Positions 43,574-54,889 of a DNA stretch of 64,000 nt are shown in pieces. The notes under the pieces were generated by a model that saw only the letters and a list, made by a program, of their open reading frames with translations, was not told the origin of the DNA and searched no databases. Position numbers and translations under genes: made by a program. Within the stretch, counting starts at the first letter, position 1, and each line of letters begins with the position of its first letter. The stretch is from Symbiotaphrina buchneri (taxonomy: Eukaryota; Ascomycota; Symbiotaphrinales; Symbiotaphrinaceae), in assembly GCA_001599915.1 (NCBI GenBank), contig BCIG01000008.1, positions 248,001 through 312,000 on the forward strand, read 5' to 3'.

Positions 43574-44946
43574 ATGGCTTCGTCTTCGCTGGGAAAGCTA
43601 CAACCTCCCAAACGGAAAATTGAACCATACTCCCCCACATACTTTGGCGCATGCACTCTCGGCGGTGTCATTGGTAAGTCGACCCTCGCTGTATAAACAC
43701 ATATATGGTTCTTTCCGAAAGACCAGCAGCTGACCGCAATATGTTCCAGCTTGCGGTCCAACTGTGAGTAGAATACGATCTGGGAGGAGAATTTGGTCTA
43801 GGCGACTGACGGGCCATAGCACACCTCTGTGACGCCTCTAGATCTCGTGAGTTGTCTTCATCACTGGCGAGTCAATTGCTTTGAGGAGCCCTCCTGATAT
43901 GCCTCCAGGTGAAATGCCGACGCCAAGTCGATCCAAACATATATAAATCCAACGTTCAAGCATGGCGCTCAATCTACAAAGCAGAAGGCCTGCGCGGCGT
44001 ATTCTTTGGATGGAGTCCCACCTTCGTCGGGTATTCGTTCCAGGGCGCCGGCAAGTACGGCTTTTACGAGATCTTCAAGTATCTCTACGGCGAAAGGCTA
44101 TTTCCCAACATGAACAAGACCATTGTCTATCTCGGTGCAAGTGCATCGGCCGAGTTTCTTGCTGACATTGCCCTCTGCCCATGGGAGATGATCAAGGTCA
44201 GGATGCAGACGACCCTGCCGCCATATGCACACAACTTGCGTGAGGGCTGGAGCAAGATGGTTGCCAAGGAGGGCTATGGCGGGTGCGTTGATGCCATACT
44301 CCCTCGACCATTGCGGCTGCGCCAGGGCCCTCGCTGACACGAACACATGCAGGCTCTACAACGGTATCTTCCCCTTGTGGGGCCGTCAGATCCCATACAC
44401 CATGGTCAAGTTCGCAACTTTCGAGAAGACGGTCGAGTACATCTACCATTATCTGGGCAAGCCCAAGGAGAGCTACAACACCCTGCAGCAGACGGGTGTC
44501 TCGTTCCTGGGAGGATATATTGCCGGTATCGGATGTGCGGCGGTCAGTCACCCGGCTGATGTGTTGGTCAGCAAAATGAACGCCGAGCGCAAGCGTGAGT
44601 CCCTCTCCTCAATTCACTTGCGGAGATGATAACTGACAGGCGGACAGCCGGCGAGAGTGCCGTGTCGGCCATTGGACGGATCTACAAGAACATCGGATTC
44701 AAGGGCTTGTGGAACGGGCTGCCCGTCCGTATTGTCATGATCGGTGAGCTGGCGAATTAGCACCAAACCATGAATATCGCATTACTGATGTTCCTCCGCA
44801 GGTACCCTGACCGCATTCCAATGGCTCATCTACGATTCCTTCAAGGTCTACCTAGGGGTACGTCGCATGCCATCCTTGCAAAGGCTTCATGAAATGGTGC
44901 TAACATGGCTGTACGGCTTAAGCTTCCCACAACCGGTGGCCACTAA
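43574..44946 (+). CDS. MIR1: Mitochondrial phosphate carrier (SLC25A3/Mir1 family)
   Basis: Imports inorganic phosphate into the mitochondrial matrix for ATP synthesis. Eight exons (43574-43673, 43750-43763, 43820-43846, 43909-44282, 44353-44594, 44648-44743, 44802-44857, 44923-44946) give 310 residues, the family's usual size. Three mitochondrial-carrier repeats are visible. Repeat 1 has [13 protein letters not shown], followed by [34 protein letters not shown]. Repeat 2 has [11 protein letters not shown], followed by [25 protein letters not shown]. Repeat 3 has [12 protein letters not shown], followed by [28 protein letters not shown]. The end PTTGGH is common to fungal phosphate carriers. 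The first signature motif is built from two tiny exons of 14 and 27 nt. It converges on the gene at 45601. Confidence 0.95.
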
Positions 44947-45600
44947 GAGGAGAAACGGTTGCTTTGGGCGGTGTTATAGACTACAGACTTTGCATTTCAG
45001 CGCCACGGGCTTTTGGTCTTTCCTTTTCGCAGTACAACTACAAAGCAAATCAAGTCATTTATCTTCCAGGCAATCATCATAATGTAGAGGGGGAAGCGGG
45101 CTAAAAATTATTTGAATGACGCACGCCATGTGGAGACGGTTACGATCTATCATCGGTTCAGGCCAGAACTCTGAAGGCGTACAGCATTGTTGTTGATCTA
45201 GCTACTACTGATGTCCAGGACCATCTCTGACGAGAGATAAACCGCAGACCTGGTAGCTAAGCCACGATCAATCCAGCCCGCCTCTTTTAGTCGTTTCCAA
45301 TGCCCATAAGCTTGACAATAGGCAACCTCCTGTGCGGGAACCGGAAACCTGCAGGGGATCCCTCGCGCCAAGGCACCGACCATCGCGCTGGAGCAAAGAA
45401 CAACCCGCCGCTTGCATGCATATCCATTGCCTCCTGGATGCCGCGTAATCTAAAAGTACAAGCCCAACGCTCATGGCACGCAAAAAAACCGACCACAACC
45501 GGCTGAACTGAGGCAGGCAGAGGATACCCCGGACGGTTTGACGAGAGGACAGGCCGAAAGAACACTCCCTGGCAGCTTCTACAGCATCCAAGGCCAGAAG
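44947..45600. other. Convergent 3' intergenic region
   Basis: About 650 bp between the phosphate carrier 3' end and the unrecognised minus-strand gene. Open frames here show no recognisable motif. Confidence 0.5.
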
Positions 45601-48538
45601 CTACTTTTGAGTATTCGTCCTTTTGGACTCGGTCCCCTTCTGCTTCTCGAGAAGGTCCTCCCACATGGCTTTCTCGGACACGCTACGCGGATGCTCCGCG
45701 TCCGAACCGCGTGGGATGCCAAGGGCGAACTGGTCACTAGGATCATATCCGCTATTGCCACGGATCCCACCAACGTAGAAGCCAACTTGGACTTCACTGG
45801 CCGCTTGTTCGCCGTGCGCCGTCACCTGCGGAAGACTGAAAGGGTTTCCGAGGAACTGCTTCTCCTTGGAGGCAGAGTCAGTGACTGACTTGTTGGCCAC
45901 CTCCTTGCCCTTGCTCCGCATGGTCCTAGATTCTTGCTCCTTCCCTGCAGGCGACTTGATTGATGAAGGTATGGGCACCGGGGGGCTGACAGCATGTGGC
46001 GACATCTGCAGGTCATCACTGGCATCGTCTCTATAGTAATGATCGGCATCATCGAGCTCCTCCGTGTAGGTTTCCTCCGTCTGAGTCTTTGATCCAAGAA
46101 CATCCTTCGCAGTAATCGTGCTGCCTTTCATAGACGCAGTGGCCATTTGCTCCTGGACATCTGCAAGCGGCCGGGGGGACGGACTGTATTTGGTGACGGA
46201 ACGTGGCCGGAAACTTCCTCCACTCTCGGTATAGAGCCCAGACCCAGCACCGCTTCCGGACGCTTTGGATGCTTCAACTTCCAGAAGATAGTCAAAGTTA
46301 ACAGTTGGTGTCCGCCGACGCGCATCGAATGAGTGGCTTGACATTCGAACTGGATCCCACGAGGAAGCCACGCGGGCGGCGTCGTTTCTCGCGTTAGGGA
46401 TGGGGAAATTCTCCTCCCAAGACGTCGCTGCAATGCCCGGACCTAGGCCACCTTGCTCCTGGAGTGATTCTTCGTTCCTGAAACGCTTTTGGGAGTCCAA
46501 CATGGCCCATGGATTCTGATACGATGTCGCCTGAGTTAGCGATGGCACTGATGGACCTGCCAAAGGTTGCCGAAGAGCCTCCTGAGTCTGAGAAAACGTA
46601 TGACGTTGTTCTAAGTGGTTCGAGCCCAGTTGGTCTCCGACATATCCCTTATTCTTCCCAAATACTGTGTGTCCTGTCGATTGAATGTCTGGGGACGTCT
46701 CATCCAAGTCAAACAAGGTCTCGTCGTCGTCATCCTGATCCTTCGGTGCACTCGTCCCTTTTGGGTCGCCCCGAAAAGCTGCATGGGGCTCAACGTTCAG
46801 GTGAAGTGCAAGAGCTTCCGCAGATGTAGGGGGCGAGACTTGCTCAGGAGAGCGACGGCTCGTTTGATGGGATTCCACAATCGGAGAGGGCACTTCATGC
46901 CGTGAATGCTTGCCGCGAGCCTTTGCAATGTTTCCAGGACCTACTGGTGGTGTAGCTTCAACAGATGTGCTAAGAGCTACGGTAGAGGTCGGACGCCTCT
47001 TACGCCCAAAGGCATCCACCAATTCATCAGTACCCATTTCTTCTTCCGCGGGTTCGATTGTAGGTGCACTTTGTCTGACTGCTTCCGCTGTTGCCGATGA
47101 CAAAGAGGAAGGGCGGTCGTCCAAGCTTGAACTGGGTTCCACGAGGAGATTATCAATCTCAAATCTCACGTGTTTTGGACTTCGCGTCGTAGAATCCCTT
47201 CTTCCCCGGATAATGCTGTGTAAGGGGAGCGAGTTCGAACGATGGGAGAGCGAAGAGAAGGATGCACGTCTTCTGCTAATACTGGACGAGCGAGGGGAGC
47301 TGGACAGAGAGTGTTTGGAGAGTTTGGGTCGTTCAGTGGAGACGTCAACTGGTGGCTCTGAAGTAGCCCGTCTGCCGGTGGAGCTAACAGCAGCCAACCC
47401 CGAGTCACTTCCTACAGCCGCGGATCCGGACGTGCCCTCAGCCTCGGCCGCATCCAAGCTTTTCCGAGCAGCACTATCAAGAAGGGGCAGAAAGTTTGGA
47501 GTAAAGAGCCCCCTAAACTCAGCTTCACGATCATGAGGGGGTGTCAGATCACCGGCATGTCCTTTCCTTCCACGACTGGTGGAAGACTTCTGACCATTTG
47601 AACTTGCAGGTATCCCTAGTTCTGTCGAGAGAGGCGCAAGGTCCGGTCCCTCGCCCTTCCGTTTACGTGGTTTCCGCACAGGCTGCTCTTCGGTATTCGA
47701 CGGGCCCGAATCCACATCCTTCCCCTCCAGATCGCCCTTGTCTCTGGAAGATGCTCGAAGTTTATTGCGGAGCTTCTTTTCATACGCTCTGAATTCCTTT
47801 TCTTTCTGAATCTTGAATCTTGCGATCTCTTCATCCAGCTGCCTTCGTTTCGTCTCGAGTTTCTCCAGCATATACTGAGTGTCTTCTGCAGTATACGACT
47901 GAGGACTACCCTCTAATTGTCGCGCGGATTCATCTTGACTTGAAGATGATGCGGCAGATCGCCGGAGCTCATCTGTTTCAGTCATCCTAAGTAGCGTTTC
48001 CAGCTCTGAGTGGTATCCTACGGCACACAACAGATACTGTTCACTACATCAGCCCATGTTTTCCAACCCGTAAAGGAGCATCGCAGCAGTCCACAGACCA
48101 GGGCATGATCAGGCCTCACAATCTGCTCCCCGTTGGTCCGAGAATGTCAAACACAATCCCGAGTGAGTCCGGAAGACCCACGGCCTTGGAACCGCAGAGA
48201 CCACACTTCGAATATAGCTCGCTGGCGTTGAAGAAGGAATCAACCTCTGGCCTGCATTGGGCATGAGAGGGAGAATGGGCCAGTGCACACGAGAAGCAGT
48301 TGCCAGGCTGATGAAGAGGAAGGACGAAGTCGTCTCGAAGGGAAGCTGGTGGAGACAGAGGACGACCCCAGCGCGGCGGTTGGTCCGTGCGCGTCCACAC
48401 AGAGCCGCTTGAGCCAAGCTTCCAGACCGATCGACAGAAGTACGATAACCTCTGCAGGCGGTGAGAGAGAAGGGGGAAGCGGGGGCGTCCCGACAGATCA
48501 GAGGACAGACGCGAAGGGAACCAGCACCACAATTGCAA
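45601..48538 (-). CDS. Large serine-rich, disordered protein of unknown function (5' end unresolved)
   Basis: I do not recognise this protein. The main exon (45601-48043) is open for over 800 codons. No ATG opens it upstream, and a splice at 48044-48119 (gtgagg donor, gctgat branch, tgtag acceptor) joins it in phase to an exon ending at 48120. That exon reads CFSCALAHSPSHAQC, NASELYSKCGLCGSKA and LPDSLGIVFDILGPTGSRF, then continues EQYLLCAVGYHSELETLL. The paired cysteines suggest a zinc-binding knuckle. A coiled coil follows (YMLEKLETKRRQLDEEIARF and beyond), with a basic patch (RKPRKRKGEG), long Ser-rich disordered regions, and a conserved-looking C-terminus (FYVGGIRGN, DQFALGIPRG, SEKAMWEDLLEKQK). 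The start exon lies beyond 48120 and was not found; 48538 marks only the limit of the open frame. Confidence 0.7.
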
Positions 48539-49174
48539 CCAGTGGGGGACGATGTCAAGTTTCTGACCAGGTTGACAGCTTGCCGAAGACGGTACGAATG
48601 GAGATACAGGATGACTGTGTCCAGTCAGGAGACGTAGATTTCCACGCTTCGTGACTGTGGGAGGTTTTGTCTCGATCGGCTCACTTTTCAGATCGGCGCT
48701 GTACGAAATTCCTACGAAATACGAGGTACGGAGTTACGTACGGATTATATCTTTTCCGTCCTTCTTACTTCCATCACCGCATGCGATGGTTCAAACAGGC
48801 GAGGTGGTCCGTGCACGGATCTGACTAAGGTACCTTCCAACAGTCATGATGCTTTAAGCCTTCAGGGGTTGGAGGGTCACGACGCCTCACAATGCACAGT
48901 CTGTTACACTCAGACAGATACAGCAGAGATGCAGAGACTAGAGAGACTGGGCCGTGAACTTTTGCAGTAGCTACTTACTGCTTGTGCATTTTAACGGTGG
49001 GTCAAATACTCTTGCATGGATATCCCCTTTGTTCCTGCGGTGCAGGGCATCACAACACACACAATCAATAACCAGGTATACAAACGTAACATGGTTGCAT
49101 TGTGGGTGTGCATTGGCACCATAGTCAATGGTCATTGCACCCCAGAAGTGTCCATTGTGCTCCGTATGCGCCTC
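48539..49174. other. Intergenic, upstream of the unknown gene / 3' of UBP12
   Basis: About 640 bp. It may contain the missing first exon of the serine-rich gene. It has one GGTACCTT motif near 48830; otherwise nothing specific. Confidence 0.4.
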
Positions 49175-52100
49175 TTACACGGCTTTGCTGAGCCCCTCCC
49201 CTTCCTCGACATGTACATCTGCCACCGGGATCTCCTCCTCATCCTCTACAATGTCCATCGATGGATCGACGTGCACTTGTCGAGCGTCAAACACACCAAG
49301 CATGTCTGGCACCGGCACAGGGCTCTGCCGCAGCGGCGTGGCATCGAGGTATCCCATGACGCCGTCGTCATCAGCAAAATCCCCCATCCGGTCGTTGCTA
49401 TCGCTGAATGTTGAAGACCCGTTGGCAGCCTTGTCGCTCGCATCGTCCGTGTCATCATCCGCATCCGCAGCAGCATCAAACAAATGCTCATCAACAGAGG
49501 AGTCCGGCGGATCCGCAATCCTTTGGCTCATAGTAGAACCTCCCGTCCAGTGCCAGTTCGTGTGGGAGCCCCACGGGCTTTGCGTCTCCTCATCCATATC
49601 CATCCCTTCAAGACGCTGTTCCCCATCTTGGTGGGTAACGCTGTATTCAGGTGGACGATCGCTCTCGGCTGGACTCTCGATAGGTAAACCAGTTCCCGCT
49701 TGGTGAGTTACTCCGGCTCCGGTTAAAGCGCTCGACGACCCATTGCGGGACAAGTCGTCGAGACGCTGGCCTTCCCCCGCCGGTGATGCGGCGCGAGACG
49801 AGTACCCCGACTCTATGCCAGAGTCATTGGCTTCTTCAATGATCTTCTCAAAGTAGGGACCGCCTAAAGGGCGCTCTGAACGCCGTCTATAAAACAGGAG
49901 ATATGCAGCGGTGGTCACCACACCCTGTGGATTAGATTTCTGCGTGACATGGGAGTCTGAGTTCGAGCGTCAGCCAGAAGCAGTAAGGATTGCACGGTGT
50001 CACTGACCGTTGTATTCATACCAATTCCCGTCAAGGAAGTTCTTGGCGAAGGCAGTGTAATGGCCCCCACCCAGACCTCCGTAGTGGTTATCCACAGCAA
50101 AAAGATCATATACCTGCGCCTTGCCTTCCTCATGCAATGCCACCCTTTTGGTCAAGTCGAGGCCCTCGATGGGGAAATCTAGCAATACATCGACCTTATC
50201 TCGGAGCCCTCTACTAGCGCTGAATCTCTTCAAATGGACTACCAGAATATCCGGAGATTTCCACAGCTCGAATTTCTTGCTTGCACGACGATGTTCCTTG
50301 CAGCGGGGACAATACCACGCATCGCTTTCCGAGAGTATCTCCTCCTTGCCGAATTCATCTAGACAATCCCCAAGACTGATGCCTTTCCTGCGACGGCTGG
50401 CCCTTACCTGTCGCCTATGTTCAAGCTCCGCATCGGGCAACACCTGTGGATCGGAAAAGGTTGAGCTCCCTTGAAGTTCATCGTTGTTGATATCGGCGCC
50501 GAATAGCTTGTCATAAACGGACCTATCATATTCCAAAATTATGCCGTCACCGGGGCGTACCAGAGGACCTTGATCACGGAGCTCATTGGTCGTACGAGTA
50601 GTCCCTCGATGCTTTTTAGAGTAGGTTAGCGGCCGGCTCTGATGTGGCGCCTGAGCTTGTGCATCTTGACGTCCATGCCTACTACCACTCAGAAGAGACT
50701 CCGGCGTAGGGAGGTCCTCGTCGCTATCACTTGGATCCTTCGGGTCTTCTTGAGGATTGTTTGAACGTTCTGTCCAATCGTTCGCATCTTCTTCACTGGC
50801 TGAGGACTCCGACTTGTCCTGCTGATTCCGGAAAGCTGGATTGCTTGCCCCTGAAGTCGCTACACGCGGGCGCCGCGAATACAGTCTCGACTCAAGGGAA
50901 GGAAAATCTTTAGTGTCCTCGAGATCGCTCCAACCCGTTGGAACTATCTCTCGGTCTGTGTGGAAATACTTCAGCCGGAACAGGTTGTGCAGCCCGGTCG
51001 GTAAGGGCTCGTCACGAATAACGAAACCCCGCGCGCAGCCCATATCGCCGCTGAGAGCGGAAGCAGTCGGAGCATCCCTCATGGAAACATCGACAAAGCC
51101 ATCATCGCTCTCTAAAGACCGTGTCTTGATCTGTGAACCTGAGGAACCTTCTTCGTCGTCATCGGTTGCTAGAACAGTGTCTGAATCGTCTTGAGCAGAA
51201 GATGGTTTCACGAACGCTTCTGCGAGTTTTGTCAGATCGAAGGTGGTCAGATTAGCGACCTGCGCCAACACCTTTCGTAAAATCGTATCCATATCATCTG
51301 CCTCTTCCCGTCGGATGACCATGTACTGAGGGTATGCCACGTTCTCATAGCTTTTGTAACTCCGATTCCCGCGGTCACGAGCAATACGGTGAAATAACGG
51401 AACAAGTAAGCGATCAGAGACTGGTGATTTCCAGTCTGGTACTTCATCTTCTTCATCGGAAGGATTGACACCATAGGGATAACCCCGTCGAATCCTTGTC
51501 TGGCTCTTCTTGGCAGGGTAATTTGTTGGAACGTCCTCGAGCTCATAGACCGCAATCTGATCATTACTAGATATCGAGGACTCCCCAATCGTTTTGAAAT
51601 CGCTGAACATCTTGTAAAACTTCTCTTTATACACTTCGGCGATGACAAGCTTCTGCGGATCCACATTCGTCCGTCGGGCAACGAACTCTTTCATAGCCTT
51701 GAAGCTCGCATTTTTATCGAGCTCAACCGATATCCGCACGGGCCGTGCTCTGAGAGGAAAGAACAAAACATCTTTGCTCCAAGGAGAGTCTATAGGGAGC
51801 TGCAGCGTAAGGTTATTGAAGGGATCAAAGGTAATGCTGACTTTCGCACAGACGGGGCACACGAGTGTCGATTTGTAAGACCCCGCAAACAGGTCAGCAA
51901 TCACGGAGTCGTTCCGTGCTTTGTAGATATCCCAGCATTTTTGTGCAAGTTCTTCCAGGGCTGCCGGATCATTGACCATTTCATCCGTAGAGTCTGGTTT
52001 CTCTATGTAGGGCTTTTTCAGGACCCGATTGAGGTCTTCCTGCAGGCCATCTAGCAGGAAACCTAGGAATTCCTGTGAATCCTGCTGACCATAGCCAGAG

Positions 52101-54428
52101 AAAGAGGGACCATAACGGCCGATGACATTCTTGAATTGTCTGGGCGCAAAAGACGGAGGATTATTCTCGGAGAACATGCTGTGCAGCAGTGCTGCATATG
52201 CCTTTGCAACCTCACCGTTGTGGGCGAGAGGATTTGAAGGGTTAAGGTCGGCTTTGTACTTGTCCACTTTGACATTCATCAGTTTCAGACTAAGCATTCA
52301 TCCGGGTCATCCCCACTTACGGAGAAAGTATCGAGTAAGTTCCTCCACGCTCCGGATACATTGCAAAGCCGAGTTCATATAGCAAGTGTTACCGAGGTTG
52401 CTGAGTCCACATATACCAGGAGGCCTCCCCTGCCTGCGCTCCCTTCCACGGGTCATCATTCCTCCATTTGACATCGAGCTGGATCTGCCATTTCCAGGCA
52501 CACTCTTGAGCTTCGGCTTCGTCTGGACATTAGTCACACCGCTGCGGGTCACACTGATCGGCACACCGTGCTTGTTGGCATTTTTTGCAGCCACTTCTGT
52601 CACCCAGTCTCCTCCACGAGGCGTCCGAACCTGTTCCTCCAAAACAAGGACTTCGTCCCGACCCAATCCAACAAGAGAGAGTGTGCTGTGCCCGTTGTAA
52701 TTGGTGTTAGCTGTCTGATCCTTGGCATCAAATAATTCTCTTTGTGAGCCTTCCTGCAATGAGATGAACGTGTGTACATCGAGTAAGAGCTTCTCTGCAG
52801 CAAAATTTGCTAAACTTGCTTCATTCACGTCGGAAGAGGGTGAAACTCCCCTCGATGAAGCGGCCGTAGTTGCGCCGGACTGCCCTTCCACACTCAATAT
52901 GCGCCAGAGACGGACCTTGGTTTCCATATCGACACCGGCTAGTGACTTAACACGTTTGAGAAAGCTGTTAAAGTTTTCGTGTCTGCTGGCTAACACTTTT
53001 ATTGGAGGAGCTGAACTCTCCTTGAGCAGCTGCGCAGTCTGTCCAGCGCTATCATTCCGCAATTTCATGACCGTAAATATAGGCGGATAGAGTTCGTATA
53101 TCACATTCTCGGTCAACAAAGACTCGCTGGTGTTGTGGGCGAACCTGGTGATGATCGGAGACCCTTCGGCATTGCCGTACCATCGCATGATAAGGTCCCA
53201 AGCTTCTTCAGGCACTATGATGAAGTCTTCGCCAAGTTGTAAGCCAGGCTTCAAGGGAATGAAAGGCTTGCCTTCTTCGTCGACGAACGTTTGAGGATAG
53301 TCTTGAATCACTTATATTAGCCTAAGTTACCCGAAAGCAGGGCACATCTTTACCTCCTGCCACGAGATCGGAATTATCAACGGGACCGATGTCGCCTTCT
53401 TGAAAATCGCCAGCACGCGGTTTGGACTTCATCCCTTCGCTGCTCCTCGCCAGAACACGATTTTGCCATTGAATCGAGAGAAGGTAGCCTTTCATTCCAT
53501 CCGTCAACGGACTTTCGGAAAGCTGCTTGACCATCCTAACTTGTTCATCAACCGTGTAGTTAGCCGGGTGCGGCTGTGAGCTTGAAGTCAAGTTATCCGG
53601 ATGAACAGTGGTCGCTTGAGACGAAATTTCTTCATCTGAGAGCATATCCACTGAGCCAGCCCTGTTATATCTAGGCTTTGTAGCTGCGGTGTGCGTCGTA
53701 TGTTCTACGTCGCCGTCCTGCTCTCTTATTGAAGGTTCCACTTGGGGCTTCGATAATGGAGTAGGTTGAATTTCCATGCTTGTAGTGAACTCTGACTTGG
53801 GGCGCTCCTCAAGATCTGAGGCCGGCCGTTTAACGGCAGGCGATGAAGACCTTTGGTGTGCCTCCTCCCTGGAGACCATTTTATCAACTGGATTGTTACT
53901 TCCTGTTGCGAACGACGAGTTTATGGACTTCCAACCACTTGCGTTTGGTGGGCTGTCTCCATTCTTATCCGCACCTGACATATCCCCGGTGTTCTCGCCG
54001 TCCAGCGTCAAACCAGCATAGGCCGCACTAGGTGAGCTTGCGGCAGTGGATGGATAATCAGGATTCGGCGAGAGTCCACGGCCTGGGCCTTCAAGGTTTG
54101 TCTCGCTGCGAAGATGTATAGGGACGTAGCGTGGCGGTGAGGGCGTTGCGGAGTGTGTGTTGCTCGGGCTTGGATGCAGGACAGAGTAAGCTGAAGGAGA
54201 GACCTGCCCAGTTTGAGCGTTGCGCTGTGTCTCGAGCGAGGTTTGTCTGGTTGCTGCAGTGCTTTGACGGCTCCCGGGCAATGCCAACTTTCTCTTTTTG
54301 GTGGAAGACGTCGTGACGAGAGCTGTCCTCAGACAGCTCAAACTTTGTTTTACAGGAGGGCAATGCGGTGGATAGCCACGGTTGTGGAGCTGCTCGTGCA
54401 GGGATGTCAAAGAAACAGGCAGACACAC
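49175..54428 (-). CDS. UBP12: Ubiquitin carboxyl-terminal hydrolase, Ubp12/USP15 type
   Basis: Cysteine protease that removes ubiquitin from proteins. Exons 53354-54428, 52321-53310, 50008-52266 and 49175-49956 (introns of 43, 54 and 51 bp) give about 1700 residues. The Ser-rich N-terminus has a predicted basic [14 protein letters not shown]-like region follows ([26 protein letters not shown]), then a ubiquitin-like middle. The catalytic domain has the Cys box ([17 protein letters not shown], about residue 667), [21 protein letters not shown], the zinc-binding CPVC and CPRC pairs, and the His box ([11 protein letters not shown], about residue 1421). A long charged insert between them is typical of Ubp12/USP15. 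The last exon completes YEYNDSHVTQ and [14 protein letters not shown]. The first exon has no ATG near its start (the open frame begins with GTG), so a small upstream coding exon is probably missing. Confidence 0.93.
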
Positions 54429-54889
54429 CGCGGCTCAGAGCAGTAGCTTGGGGGCAGCACCATCGAGGGGGATAACAACTCTTGCGATCGGCCCGCTTTG
54501 AAATGATGATCAGATGAATTTTGGTGAGGGCAGGCTCGATGTATGGGGTACGGTACGGCCAGGCCTCGCTTGTGCTGTGACGTCCTTGCACGGGTGCGAG
54601 GAAGATATAAATCACACCCAATCTGCCCTAACAACCAGCGAAGAAAGGGAATCAAAGAGCAACCAACGAAAAGGTGTAATTCTTGCTTTGGGGGACTGCA
54701 AGGCCCGTGGTAAAATTCAAGTGTCAGCAGCAATCAGATATAATAATCAAGCACTGGTCTAGGAGCTTACAGACCCTTTGAAAGGCTTATACTCTACATC
54801 AATATATAAAAAAACTGTAAAAGCTTGGCAGGAGGATTGGTTGGCTGTCGTTGTTCCTTGGCATAGAAATGATTGACTATTGTTGTTTT
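54429..54889. other. Intergenic, upstream of UBP12
   Basis: About 460 bp of normal composition between UBP12 and the AT-rich block. It probably holds the UBP12 promoter and first exon; no coding ATG could be connected convincingly. Confidence 0.4.

Noticed and set aside
46910-47536. 208-codon plus-strand frame
   Set aside because: It is opposite the long Ser-rich minus-strand exon, whose codon bias produces open frames on the other strand.
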